A stretch of DNA of 64,000 nt from Isoetes taiwanensis (Eukaryota > Streptophyta > Lycopodiopsida > Isoetales > Isoetaceae): positions 742,001-806,000 of the forward strand of contig JAJEKV010000016.1 in the NCBI GenBank assembly GCA_021234155.1, written 5' to 3'. The translations under genes and the position numbers were made by a program. The stretch's first letter is position 1. The number at the start of each line of letters is the position of its first letter. Below the pieces are notes generated by a model. That model was not told the DNA's origin and ran no database searches. It worked only from the letters and a program-made list of their open reading frames with translations. Positions 11,641 to 23,008 of the stretch are shown here, piece after piece.

Positions 11641-12400
11641 TGAGTGCGGCTCCTCATTGCATGAGTGCAATAAACGAGGTCAAACTTAAGCCATCTCCAA
11701 TGCACAAACCAATGAAATGACTTTACAAATCTGAAAGACCAAGCCTAAATAACTATCGGTGTGTCCTAGCATCAGCATAAAGATGAGATTTTGATAACCA
11801 AAATCTATGGAGCTCAAGCTATCTGCTAGCATAGCTCTATCTAAACCAAAGAACACAGAGTAAATGCTTGAAATAATCTCTAACCAGATCAAAACTTGTT
11901 GCAAGAAAGACACAGAGCTGGAAATAGCGGCCATATCCCCAATCTATCCGCTGTTGCAGCAAGCAGAATTGAAAGGGAAAGAGAGCACCTTACCATCTGC
12001 CACGGTTTTGGGAAGATAGAAACAGCGAAGCTGCTCTTCCAGCAGCAGATCCACAAACGTTTTTGCCTGTGGTCGGGCGGCTGCCGCCACCGCCCTAGTT
12101 AGGGCGCAACATCGTCACGTCCCCCTGTGTGTTTTTGCAGCCATGCTCGCTGCAAAAAATTTGTTATTTCAAGTATATTTGTTGTTAAATGTTATCTAAT
12201 CTATTGATGTTAATTTCAAGCAAACAAGGCCTTCCCTTGCCTTATTTAATGTAAATGCGATAAAATACCGAAATATTCAACATAAACTATAGTTTTATAA
12301 ATGTACAAAATGGACTTAAAAAGCACTAAATGCCCTAAAAATAATGCTTATGTGGCGCAATTTTGGAATAGACATAATCCCAAAATATATGAATGATGGT
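11641..12400. other. right part of E1, no gene seen
   Basis: AT-rich with a small GC-rich inverted repeat near 12060-12120 (GGGCGGCTGCCGCCACCGCCC). Nothing coding is supported. Confidence 0.5.
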
Positions 12401-12659
12401 TGTTAGTTGATATTGTATTGAGATACTCTTCATACAATTGCTAATATTATGTATTGAAGAACTTTTGAAGCATATATGAATAAATAAGATAATGCACAAG
12501 TTATGGCATATTCATAGCCTTGGTAATCTCTTTCTAGCCACATAGGATGATATGAACTGAAGACCTTGAGAAAGTGAAAAATCTAAAGAAGCAATAATTA
12601 TATTAAGGGTCGAGAGGCAAATGGCTCTTTATATAGATGGCAAGTGAGCACGAATAGTA

Positions 12660-13225
12660 GACTTCATAATACTATTGTATGAGTCAATGTAGCACCAGAC
12701 GTAGGGTTAGTTGTAGAGTCAATAGTAGCATCAAGCATAAAGTCGGTAGTAGAGACAGAATTCGAACCGAACTTAGTGTCAGACATAGGGTTAGATATAA
12801 AGTCAATCGTAGCATCAAAAATAGAGTCGGTAGTAAAGTCAGAATTAGAACCAAAGGTAGTGTCAGACATAAAGTCACTTTAGAGTCAGAATAGAGGTGA
12901 ACATTAAAGTCAGACATAGAGTCAAGCCCAGCGTTACATTCAATACCCATATTAGAGTCATACGTAGTGTCATCATTATGGTCAGAATTAGAGTCAGATG
13001 GGATTTATGCTTGAATCTGATGCTAATACCTTTGATTCATAGTGCATCAGCTCTTGTGTCAGCCATAGCATCAGTTATAGCGTTAGTAGATTAAAATGAT
13101 ATAGCATCATCCATAGCGTCAGACAGAGCACTCTTTGATAATAACTGTTGCTATTAACTACAGAACACTCTTTTCACCTCAAAAACACTAAAAAAATCTA
13201 TCTGACGTTATGGCTGACGTTAATA
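12660..13225. repeat. CACTA right subterminal repeat region
   Basis: Degenerate units of about 30-40 bp containing GTAGAGTCA, GACATAAAGTC and GTAGCATCA. This is the counterpart of the array at 4975-5460. The last copies (CTGACGTTATGGCTGACGTT) abut the inverted terminal repeat. Confidence 0.75.
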
Positions 13226-13247
13226 CCCCATTTCTCTTGTAGTGCTT

Positions 13248-14120
13248 ATTGAGGTCTTCTTGTGCTGCATGCCCAACAAATGATGACGACCCATCAAACA
13301 TACACAACTATCATGCAAAATCTCAGAAGCTAACTATAAGGATGTTGCCGTAGTAGACTGAACGTACAGAGCTTGTATCAGCATATAATATGAGAATAGC
13401 TAAGAAACTACCTAGCTTTATATATGAGAATACGCTTTATACAGAGAAAAGAAACTACCTAAGGTGTTCTTTGTTATAAAATACTACAATCAATAGTTAT
13501 GTCATGAAACGTATTACCGATTTCTGCATTCATATTTTGCTGAAGCAAAATGACAATGTCTTTATAAGGTCTAAGGAGTTTCACTTTGATATAGAATAAA
13601 CCCAAAGTAACCGATTGCCTTTGATGAGTATTTACTCTCATACAGGCTTAGATAAGTGGTAGCAGCTTTTTATGCAACTCTTAGAATGGAGTTATTACTA
13701 GGAATTAATAAATCTGAGTGCCAGCTAGTTCTTCAGCACAGTTGCAAGGTAGAACAAGTACAGAAATATTAGAAAGAGTGCTTGAAATGTACTGCATTAA
13801 ATTTTGCAGTTCGTTAGATGTGACATATAATCAATTGGAGGAGAAGATTTGAGAATTCCATATTTGTTGCCAATGTCTTCAACCTAGGGAGATCTAAATA
13901 AGGCAGATATATATGCTTTTGCGGCTGTTATCTTCTATTTTCTGAAATTGCTCATTGTTCTTAAACATGCCAATTTTGCTTCTAATTTGGTTGCTAGACT
14001 AAACATCTGAAATACATCCAACTTATACGGAATTTGTTCTTTAGATCTCTAAAGAGTCACGTTGAATCCTTGGTGTTATCATGTACCAGAACAAACAGTA
14101 AGGCAATAGCTTGGGCCTAA
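13248..14120. other. no gene seen
   Basis: Unique-looking AT-rich sequence to the right of the CACTA element. There are no long frames and no known motif. Confidence 0.5.
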
Positions 14121-14122
14121 GG

Positions 14123-14155
<33 letters not shown>

Positions 14156-14345
14156 GGGGAAGGAGAATGGAAAGGAAAAAAAGGAAGGGAGGAAACAAAA
14201 AGAGAAAGGAAAGTGGTTGGGGGACTGGAAAAAGGAAATGGGACAATGGAAAACGAAAACTTGGAAAAAAAGAAATAAAAGGGGAAAAGCGGGGAAGAAC
14301 AAGAGGAAAATGGATAAAAGAAGGGAAAAGCTGAAAAGGTGATCG
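14123..14345. repeat. T tract followed by a long purine-rich strand
   Basis: About 30 T in a row are followed by roughly 190 bases that are almost all purine on the plus strand. Poly-Lys and Phe-rich open frames here are by-products. Such a polypurine stretch can form triplex DNA. No function is claimed. Confidence 0.85.
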
Positions 14346-14914
14346 AATGTTCTTCATTGTGTAATTTTGTAAATGTGAATTAATCTAGCAATTGCTCTAG
14401 TGTATCATTTACAGTTTCTAGCTTATGCCCAGCAATGTTGGGCACCATTTCGAGTATATTCAAGATGATCGACAAAAGTTGTTCGTTATGCCCATCCCCT
14501 CTCCCCTTCTAATGTAAGATCTTCAAACATGATGGTCACAACCTTGCACGACACCCCCCCACCAATGCCAAACTTGGCTTCCAATGCCATCTCATTTAGT
14601 CTAAGGATTAAGACCTATAGTGCAAAATTGCAATAAGAAAGCAAAAAGGCCACTCAACTATCATAGGCCACTCAGTTGTGTACAATTCAAATGGCTTAAA
14701 TGGACAAAATCCTAAGATATTCTACTTACATAGCATCACAACATCGTACAGAATGGTGACCCCTCCCATATAAAACAAATAGTATAAAATGAAACGCCCA
14801 TCAACATTTAAAAGCCCCCACTAATGCCCAGTGTTGCTTAGAGGCCCCATAACTAGAGACTTGTTCATAGAAACTAGTCACGCTGGGCACAATGGAACGC
14901 CGTAAATCTACTCC

Positions 14915-15203
14915 GAGATGTGGTAAACCCGAACACATGTCCGGGTTAACCACTATCTGTCCGAGCAAACCACTATTTTTGTCCGAGCTAACCACCACTT
15001 TTTTGGCTGGGATAACCATGCGATGAACTGAGCTCGAAACTGTGTTCTGACATGCTGATCTTGGAATAGAGCTTGTAATCTGCTCTTTGAACGGTTTAAT
15101 CCGGTTCAAACACCAATAGAATCACCTCACCAACCCCTAAAAACCTCATTCATTACCCTTGTCTGGTTAACCCGGACATGTGTCTGAGTTTACCACATCC
15201 TGG
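14915..15203. repeat. short element with about 38-bp inverted ends (MITE-like)
   Basis: CTCC-GAGATGTGGTAAAC at the left and its inverted partner near 15163-15203 pair over about 38 bp with few mismatches, both containing ACACATGTCCGGGTTAACC or its complement. The inside repeats GTCCGAGCTAACCAC-like units. I see no convincing target duplication, so class is open. A minus-strand open frame (15109-14801) crosses it and is not supported as a gene. Confidence 0.55.
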
Positions 15204-16140
15204 AGCACAATAAGTAACTAGTCTGTATGAAGATTCAATAATATATTATTTGACATTTAAGCTTTACCAATTGAGAGCAATTAAAAATCTGCTTGTTATT
15301 CGAACTCCAGTTGTTTAGAGCTTGTTACCAGATGACAGGAGAGCAAGATATGAAAACCGGATTGGAGTCCAAACGGCAAGCTTGCTTAGATGCTCTGGGT
15401 TTTGAGCTGTCGGTGGAGGTTATTGATGCCTAAATCTCTTTCTGATTATCCACAAAGAAAAAATCGTCGGATTTCGGCATCGAAAGAAAAACCCTGAAGT
15501 GCCTATTGCTACGGCAGGATCCAACTGGCTGCATCAAAATAGCAGCACTCAAAAAATCGTCATCTGATCAAAGTAACATTCTTATCAAAATTTCAAGCAC
15601 AACGCAGTAAGTCTGCAAGCAACTTCTTATTTGATTTTTCAAAGAACAAGAAGAACTATTTAAAAGCAGGGCACATTATAAACACACAATAAATGATATT
15701 TAATCTGGGCGTGAAACAGTGAAGTTCTTCCTCCCCCTACCCTTTACGTTTATGCTATTTGGTGTTACTAACCGATATATTGTACCAATTTCTGAGTATT
15801 CTTATCCAAAAGGAGAGGCACGCCCACGATTTCTCTCAAACATGCTTATGAAACAATACACATGGCTTCACATCTCATGCATATCTTATGCAGCTTAGAA
15901 GAATCTATGAGTCATTGTTTGCTTTTGTTTCAGTAAGTTATTCTCCAATGCTTCAGATTATTAACTTCAGATAAAACCTGCATAGTTGGTGGCTCTTTGG
16001 AGGCTTCGCCAAATGATCTAAGCTAGACACCAAGTGAGCACATCTTTTAGAAGAATCTATGACTTTTAACACACGTGAAATTGTTGTTTACTTTTGTTAG
16101 ATTCTCCAATGCTTCAGATTAACAAGGTTAGACTATTCAG
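15204..16140. other. no gene seen
   Basis: AT-rich sequence containing two loosely similar blocks (15880-15960 and 16040-16130, both with AGAATCTATGA and ATTCTCCAATGCTTCAGATTA), a partial duplication downstream of the membrane-protein gene. Confidence 0.4.
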
Positions 16141-16254
16141 AATTTCAGATTACAAATATTGTATGTGTGTTGGCAACTATAAAGGCTTTGGCAATAGAAA
16201 TCTTACATGAACTTTCTCGTATTATTTCTGTTCCTTTCTCTTTTCTCTTGGACT

Positions 16255-16899
16255 CTAGCAAAGAACAACGGTACACGAAACACAAACCATGGTGCAAAGG
16301 CAGGCAAAGATGGTGTACATAAGCACAGTTTTGCCAGGCCATGGCATATTCTTCCCAAAAAAACCCACAAGAATCATCACCCAAGGAAGTTTCTTCTCCA
16401 TAAACTCGTTAAAACCAGTAGAAGACGCATTACCAGCTTCATCTTCAAAGTAAAAAAAGCAATTCAGTTCGCCTAGCTTGTTCTCAAAAAAGCTTAGCCT
16501 TTTTTTCTCTTTGCCAAGACTCTGCTCCAGCATAATTCGACAATTCATCTTATGCTGTGCAACCAAAACTGCAGCTATGGTTGCAGCAATTGTAAGCCAG
16601 AAGGGGATCCACAAATGGCTGCATTCCAGCCTTTTCTGAGTAATTGTGTCTATCATAACACCCATGAATAAGAAATACATGGCCATTATAACATATGTTT
16701 CAGATTTGGCGCTATCTATTCTCCTCTGTGTTGATTCAACTGTGCCTGTGCATATCTTCACCATATCTGCAATGTGATTCAGCCTTTCCTTCATATCTAA
16801 CTCTTGAAATGCTGGAGATCTTGGCGCATAATCTGCATAATTTGGTCCTGGAATTGGGTGCCCTTGATAGGCGTTGACATAGTCATAGTGGCCTGCCAT
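16255..16899 (-). CDS. small multi-pass membrane protein, plant-type, unknown function
   Basis: An intronless frame of 214 residues starts at ATG 16899. A hydrophilic N-terminus (about 65 residues, Tyr/Pro-rich opening MAGHYDYVNAYQGHPIPGP) contains a helical stretch, ELDMKERLNHIADMVK. Hydrophobic segments lie near residues 70-90 (YVIMAMYFLFMGVMIDTI), 95-114 (LWIPFWLTIAATIAAVLVA), 170-182 (PWVMILVGFFG) and 190-212 (TVLMYTIFACLCTMVCVSC). The loop between the second and third is charged and may form a coiled coil (LEQSLGKEKKRLSFFENKLG). An AT-rich TAATATTTAAGG lies about 45 bp upstream and could serve as a TATA element. There are no stops or frameshifts, unlike every other long frame nearby, so it is probably a real host gene. 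I do not recognise a named family. Confidence 0.65.
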   Translation of the reverse strand: MAGHYDYVNAYQGHPIPGPNYADYAPRSPAFQELDMKERLNHIADMVKICTGTVESTQRRIDSAKSETYVIMAMYFLFMGVMIDTITQKRLECSHLWIPFWLTIAATIAAVLVAQHKMNCRIMLEQSLGKEKKRLSFFENKLGELNCFFYFEDEAGNASSTGFNEFMEKKLPWVMILVGFFGKNMPWPGKTVLMYTIFACLCTMVCVSCTVVLC

Positions 16900-17699
16900 T
16901 GTTCTTCTGCAGAATGAAATGCCTAAGCTTTTCCTTAAATATTAGCTAGCCCCAGCCCCACATCTTAACTGCATTTCAAATTTCAAAGTTTCGGCGGCCT
17001 TCCAATACCAAGTCTTCGCGAAATTAGCATGCTATTTCATAAGTTGTAAATCGAGATAAAACATAGCAAAATTTTAGGCTTGAGGAAGCAGTCATTTATG
17101 ACTTTAGATTTAGAATGCTGATTAACCATCTATAGAGCTAACTATTTCTTAATGTGTGTTAACTTGTTACTGATATTGAAGGTTTTCACTCGTGTTATTA
17201 AAGTTACAAAGTAACCTTTAAGCAACAAAAAGTAGTTAATGCCACACTTGTGACAGACTATTTAAGTAAATCTGTAGTGTTAAGCACTTGCTTACTTTGT
17301 TTACAAGCCACGGTCATGTTTGAACCAACATGAAATCAGAAAAACTCCGTGTATTTCTTTCCTTGATGTGGCTTTAACATGACAGTGGCAAAAAAATTTG
17401 CTTAAGTCCACAAAAACCCCGTGTCCTTTTTTTGGTTCAAACATGACCGTGGTTGATAAATAAGGCGCTAGGCATTATTAGAGTTTAGAGATGATGAACT
17501 GAACACGCATGTGTTATGAAAAGATCGTAATTTCTCTCTGTCCCACCTCTTTATACACAGTTCTGACTGCAAATTTTGAAATTAATTATTGGCAGCAACT
17601 TGAGGTCGTATTCCATGTCCACTTGCAAAAACAGAGAGGTTCTTTAGAATGCCAACCAGCGTGGTTTATCATTTACAAGACCAATCTATTAAATGCCTT
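16900..17699. other. upstream region of the membrane-protein gene, no other gene seen
   Basis: Contains a repeated phrase on ATGACCGTGG and its complement (17310-17460), arranged as a loose inverted repeat. No coding sequence is supported. Confidence 0.4.
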
Positions 17700-17871
17700 A
17701 ACTAAGTTCAAACGTTTTGGAAGGTTGAACTCAAGTTATAATTTTATGTTGATTGCCTAATCCTTAAACAAGGAACGTAGCCAATAACTAAGTTCAAACG
17801 TTTTGGAAGGTTGAACTCAAGTTATAATTTTATGTTGATTGCCTAATCCTTAAACAAGGAACGTAGCCAAG
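17700..17871. repeat. 86-bp tandem duplication, two copies
   Basis: AACTAAGTTCAAACGTTTTG starts at 17700 and again at 17786. The two 86-bp copies read as identical by eye, so the duplication is recent. Confidence 0.95.
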
Positions 17872-18148
17872 GAAAGTGGCACATGAGTGTTTCCTATACG
17901 AGTATAAAAGAACGTTTAATCCATCTGTTTTTTAATATGAAACAAAAAACAATGTCAAACTTGTTTAGTCAGTCCTGGACAAAATCCTTCCTGCCCCTGA
18001 AAATTCTTGACTTATTTCTGATTTAGATGCTGCTATTGATTCCGATTATACTTCATACCATAAGTTAAATATCATCGTGATTTTCTGCGTCATCTCATCA
18101 GAGACTAGAGGTTTTTAACACAGCCGACAAGCAAAAAAAAAGTTTGAT

Positions 18149-18541
18149 TTGCACCGGATTATTTCAGGAATCATCTGCCCAGAAGCAAATTTCCTTGATG
18201 AGGACTGGATGAAGATGTCTGCCATAAGCAAAACAGCCATCAAAGGGCTCTTATTCTTCCCAAATGCCTCTGTCCAGAACGTTAAGAACGTTAAGGCTGA
18301 CAGCGTTCAAACTCACTTGCAACACACATTAGGGACATGTAACCTCAATATTTCATCATATTTGCGGCAAGCTAATTCCAATCGCGAAAAGCTATCGGTG
18401 TTAATTTTTCAGATTCCATTTGATAACGAAGCGGCAGAAGAAAAGCTCGTCACCCGCGCAGTGGATTTTATTTCGCAGGTGAGTTTGTCTTATATCAATA
18501 TTATTTGTCTGGCTTCACCTAGAAAAGATGTTGACAATTAA
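18149..18541 (+). pseudogene. exon-like coding block, unknown gene (copy 1)
   Basis: An open frame follows a splice acceptor (TTATTTCAG at 18160-18168) and reaches a donor (TTCGCAG/GTGAGT near 18478). It encodes ICPEANFLDEDWMKMSAISK, NASVQNVKNVKADSVQTHL and EEKLVTRAVDFISQ. Both splice signals and the whole frame are kept in the second copy (53887-54279), which differs by one residue (LLFF versus LFFF). The lack of further exons on either side suggests a captured single exon or gene fragment. I cannot name the protein. Confidence 0.5.
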
Positions 18542-19169
18542 ACTGTCATGTTGGTTTGAGATGCCCCTTGACATGCTAGATGTTGGTTTGACGATTGCCC
18601 CTTGACATGCTAGATCCGGATTTTTTGATGTCCATTGCGACTTTCCTTGCCACATATATTTCTCACTTGATTGTTGAAGGTTCTACAATTTGTTGAAGTA
18701 TCTGCCGATGAGGAGATTTCAAAGCATATAGTTAGTTCAGAGTGGCATTTTTTACTCATTGTTTTCTTTGAAATTATTGAATGGTTGGGTGGGACCTACA
18801 TCAGATGTTTCCTAAGTTGAATGTTAAAGGCCTGGAAATTGGATATAAGGAAGAAGAAAGTAGAAGCTCAGTTAGAGCAAGTTAATGATCAAGCAAAAAT
18901 GAATTCTAGTCATCCTCATGTACCGTTCATTCGATGGAATTGATGGTGAAGACGGATAATGGTCTAGGTTGCGTGCCTGCTGTTGATCCGCTATCAGATT
19001 CAATGTATGTATATTTTACAATTATAGGTAAGTATGTGGTAAGCAATGATAATAATAGAGGGAGAAAGGAGGAAATACTGAAGATTATACATCTCATACG
19101 AGTTGTCATTCTGCTCAATTGACCAATAATTTATTGGCTGGGCAGAACCAACAAGGGATGAAGTTTGAC

Positions 19170-19417
19170 CAAGGGGGGTTCACAGTTTTGGGCGTATAAC
19201 CCATCTGCATGCACGGGAAGGGGGTTTTTTGGACCCATTTTCGTACATATACGGTCGACAGGGGGGTCCTTTTTCTGGTATTTTTTGCACTATCCTAGGT
19301 AATGTTTATTCGAAAGGGGTCAAAATTTGCTTTTAAAGATCCATATACAGGGGGGTTTTTTGCCATCCCATGCACGCAGATGGCATATCCCCCTTATACA
19401 TGAGGGAATCCCCCTTG
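19170..19417. mobile_element. 248-bp hAT-type MITE with 8-bp target duplication
   Basis: Ends are CAAGGGGGG and CCCCCTTG, flanked by AGTTTGAC on both sides (19162-19169, 19418-19425). The duplicated copy at about 54863-54880 has a single AGTTTGAC and no insert, so the empty site is present in this same window. Eight-base duplications and CAAGG-like ends fit the hAT superfamily. No coding capacity. Confidence 0.92.
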
Positions 19418-19639
19418 AGTTTGACAATAAACGTAATACCAGATGGAGTCCGTAGCATATAAAAAAACCATGTGAAGGTTTAGGCAATAGAGTGTAAGAT
19501 TTCCTTGAATTCCCTTGCACAATAGTTGTGGATGAGAATATATGTGATGTTATGGAGCTTGATGATATTGAAAATATCAACAATAAACATGAGATGGTCG
19601 AAACCAGTGTTGACTTTGAGGAGGGATGTAATGATCAAG

Positions 19640-21015
19640 AGGAAAAAACTTCATGCAGATGGAGCATAAAGTCCTCAGTTGGAATATAGAAGGAATAAAA
19701 TCCTTTGAAGCTAAGAGTAGTAGACTAGCATCAGGGGTTACAAGATTTTCTCCAGATGAGGGGTTACAAGATTTTCTCCAGATGTAATTTATTTGCAAGA
19801 CATAAATGTAAGAGTGAAGAAGTAGGGGAATTGCTTAGGATTTTGGGTCCATCATTTGTTGTTGTGGCCTCTACATTTAGCAGATCAAGTGCAGGCAGTT
19901 TAATTGCATGGAAGAGTCACATAAAGGTCTCAGTCTCATATATGCTGATTGTTTTGGTTGATGCAATATAATTACTTGGAAGGATGGGACAGAGACTTGG
20001 GGCATTGTTAATGTTTATGCCCATAATGTTCCTAGGGAAAGAGGAGCTTTATGGGCTAAGATCATAAATTTGATGAAGAAAGTGGGTAATCACATAACAT
20101 AGATGGTGATAAGGGATTTCAATATGACAGACTACTGATGACAGATGGTAGCGGCATTGATTCTATCAATGGATTTGAAAAGAACAGTGGGTTTAATTGT
20201 TATCGGATGTGAACTTGGTAGAAATGCCCGGGGGGAGAGGGGAGGGAGGGAGGTGGTGGTTACACATCGTGTAATGGATGAATTGGAGAGGGAAGGGCGT
20301 ATGCCTGATATGATAGGTGTTATGTGAATGATGTGGCATTGCACTTGAATTTTCCTTTGCATCATCACATTGTATTGGAGAATGCAATCTTGGATCACAA
20401 TTCACAACTTATATAGTCCTAGGATAGGAAGATAATAAAGCTTGTTAAAACTATATTCATAATGAATACAAGATTCCTTCAGAATGCATAGTTCAATGAT
20501 AGATATAAGAAATTTGGACTGCATCATGCAGAATTAAGGGTGGGATGCAAACTATTATCTAAGGTTTAACAAAGAGAAAACAATTCGCAAAGGAATGTGT
20601 AAAGACATAGCTTAGCCAGAAAGGGCAGAGTTGAATGGGTCGTATGGTGAATCAGAATCCATTAGAATGGTGGGCAGTGGTTCTGGAGAAAGAAAAACAT
20701 ATGTTTTAAACCATATAAAACAGATAGAATTGTTAGAGGTTCACTAAAAAAAGGTGAAGGCTAAGGCAGTTTCCCTGATAGATGGTCGCTCTTAAGGAAG
20801 TGGCCATCAATATTTGCATGGCTCTAGTCTGTTGGATGGTGTGGAAATGCAAGTGCCATGTGGCATTTAGAGGGTTGCATACTCTTGTCGTGAGACTTTA
20901 CCAAGACATCAAATCTCGTCTACATGACCAGTTCTTTGGTTTCAAAGTTACACTTGGATGTCAAAAAAGAGGTTTGAGTTTAGCTCCGCCTTCTTTGACT
21001 GATACAAACATTTAA
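19640..21015 (+). pseudogene. LINE relic: endonuclease, linker and C-terminal end
   Basis: Broken frames give the apurinic endonuclease of a plant L1-like LINE: WNIEGIKSFEAKSSRL, CKSEEVGELLRILGPSF, IAWKSHIKVSV, GIVNVYAHNVPRERGALWA and DFNMTD. A degenerate linker follows (about 20370-20700). At 20782-21015 there is a typical LINE C-terminus, ALVCWMVWKCKCHVAFRG. The reverse transcriptase core is missing, so the copy has an internal deletion. The endonuclease part also exists in duplication copy 2. Confidence 0.7.
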
Positions 21016-22613
21016 TGCAGCTACAGACCATTGCAATGGATGAAACTAACATAGATCGAAAAGTTTGGGCAAGTTTCTACTCATAAACATGCAGTCTTCA
21101 GCTTCTACTTAGGAAAATGCAGCCTTCAACTTCAACTTCAAAGCTTGTAACTGAATCCATAAAATTAGAAGCAGGTAAAAAGGAAATAGAAGAGCCAAAA
21201 TCTACAACATGCTTGCAACCCAAAACTATAGTCTTCAACTTATCCCAACCATATTGTATTTTAGATCCGGCAACCAAATTGTGGATATCGATCTTGGCCA
21301 GTGGCAGTTAGGGTGAGGGGTGAGAAAAAAGGAAGGGAAAAAAATTTCTATTGAGGTCCCGGGGGATGCACCTCTATATATGGACATATGGCATGTGTAT
21401 TCGAGGGGTCACAGAAAAACCCCTGTATACGGCTTTTTGGAGTAGAAAAGCCCATACCATACGGGTTTTCGAACTAACATACATTATAGCCCCTATCCAT
21501 AGATTTACGATTGGTTGTGCCAAATTATATAATCCCTTTCTGACTTTGTACCTTTTGTGAGGACATAGGTCTAGGGTTCCTGGAATACCTGGAATTCCTA
21601 GAATAGGGTAATACCTGTGCAATACCTGGAATAGCTGGAATGGACAGTGCTGAGATGAATCTGCTAGAAAGGTAAAAATGAAGCTGGAAATATAAGGATA
21701 TGATGCTCCTTCCGTCAGATGGATCAGCTCCCCAAATCGATCATCGACGGAATATCTCCTTCCCGCCCGTATGAGCTCCCGACCGTATACCTACGACCAA
21801 GGCGATAAAAAAACCCTAACCGTGCACTCACTTGATCAATACGTGTACTCTAGGTGCACCCCCCTTGATTGAGGTTTTGTTATCTCTCAAAATCTTCATT
21901 TATATTTTTGGGTTGCCCCCTAGAGGAAAAACCTGCTTATGTGGGTTTTTCTTATATTCTAGGAATATGCTGATATATGCCCAGAATGCGCCAAAAACTA
22001 GCCTAAACTTAATATGGCTAGTGATTTTCCAGTCATCCCTATTGATGGGGGAGGCATGTCGCCACTGTTCATACTGTCTAACTACCATCCTGATTTGTTC
22101 TCCATAACTACAGCTATAGCCATGTTTCTGCTTCTCATTATGCTATATCATCGGGGTTACATCTCCAACCCTATTCGTTTTGAAAGGAATCAAGTAATTC
22201 CACATCTTATTGATTCCTCTGCCTGTTTGTCTTCAGCAAATCTGCCAGAAAAATGTCATGGGAATTCTATTGAGTGCCCTGAATGTCTGAACCCCTCTAA
22301 AAGTTTACATGTATGATTTGCAAGGCAAATTCAACTTAGATTACATGTAAGGAACAACCCAGGGCAGAAACTACAGAAGAAAATCCTGCCTAAGCCTCGA
22401 GTTTAAGGAGGTGGTTGAACATGAGACACATGTCTTGATAGTAAATGTTTGCTTTTTAGGTTCCTAGCTTATGTGCAATGTTGTTCAATCCTAATGGTCG
22501 AAGATTGCTCTATGCAGCACATGAAAATCCTAAGCTTATTTCCTACTCGATACTTCCATATCCATATTAGTACAAATGCTTTGAAAAAGTTAAGAGTTCA
22601 CATATGCAATTCC
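21016..22613. other. no gene supported
   Basis: Contains short frames (21117-21311, 22014-22316) without motifs. A cluster of GGAATACCTGG and GGAATTCC palindromic words lies at 21575-21640. Confidence 0.4.
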
Positions 22614-23008
22614 AATATGTAGCAAAATAACAGGGGGTTCCAGGAGATTTGATATGGATGTAAAAATAACAATTCCTGAAACCATAGACCATATATCCCT
22701 AAAACAATTGAATAAGTTGTTATAAAAAAAATATAGATTCAAGATAAAAAATAATCACATTAGCTCACTGTATTGGTTAAAATAGTCTTATTAGGACATT
22801 GAGTTATTTTGGTAGAAGTTCGAGCCCCCGTATTTCATATTCTAAAAACTTAGACAAAGCCCTATAGAGATTCGATATTCCCTCAAAACCTTAGGCGAAA
22901 TCGTATTTCATATTTCAAAATCATAGGCGCCTCTAATCAAAATTGTCCATACGATCTGGGTCATAGGATCGACGAATCCGACGACTGTGGTAGTCCAGGG
23001 TGCACATC
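22614..23008 (-). repeat. dispersed repeat R, minus copy
   Basis: Matches 55224-55655 in reverse complement, from CAATATGTAGCAAAATAACA to GTCCAGGGTGCAC. It contains CTCGAACTTCTACC-like and TCATAGGATCGACGAATCC text in both copies. No protein. Confidence 0.9.

Larger units (their letters stand above)
8955..12401. mobile_element. TIR element E1 (AACCATCATTCA family), inserted in the CACTA
   Basis: Left end AACCATCATTCATTTAAATT and its inverted partner (ending GAATGATGGTT at 12401) are flanked by GTTA on both sides (8951-8954, 12402-12405). The inner text also matches: ATATGTCT or GATTATGTCT about 25 bp in. A sister copy, E2, lies at 57118-58781 in the opposite orientation, with the same pyrimidine-rich block next to the same end. 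E1 has no recognisable transposase. A four-base duplication with these ends does not match a superfamily I can name with confidence. It has collected LINE debris inside. Confidence 0.87.
4883..13244 (+). mobile_element. CACTA (En/Spm-like) transposon, complete ends
   Basis: Both ends begin with CACTACAAGA and the inverted repeats (4883-4905 and 13222-13244) match over about 23 bp with three mismatches. The flanks carry the same three bases, CTT (4880-4882 and 13245-13247), the target-duplication size known for CACTA elements. Subterminal degenerate repeats lie inside each end. The interior encodes the C-terminal half of a TNP2-type transposase on the plus strand and a second gene on the minus strand. 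A 3.4-kb foreign element (8955-12401) is inserted, so the element proper is about 4.9 kb. Both genes carry frameshifts or stops, so it is probably immobile unless helped in trans. Confidence 0.93.
17969..20375. repeat. segmental duplication, copy 1
   Basis: Matches 53703-56234 at high identity, in the same orientation, from TCAGTCCTGGACAAAATCC to CATCACATTGTAT. Copy 1 carries an extra 248-bp MITE (19170-19417). Copy 2 carries an extra 453-bp insertion (55203-55655). Content: exon-like block, LINE leader and LINE endonuclease relic. Confidence 0.93.

Noticed and set aside
14079-14357. Minus-strand frame ending in poly-Lys
   Set aside because: Reads through a T tract and purine-rich strand.
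14801-15109. 102-residue minus-strand frame
   Set aside because: Crosses the inverted-repeat element and has no motif.
20145-20405. Open frames on both strands near 20.2 kb
   Set aside because: Shadow frames over the decayed LINE endonuclease and a G-rich stretch.
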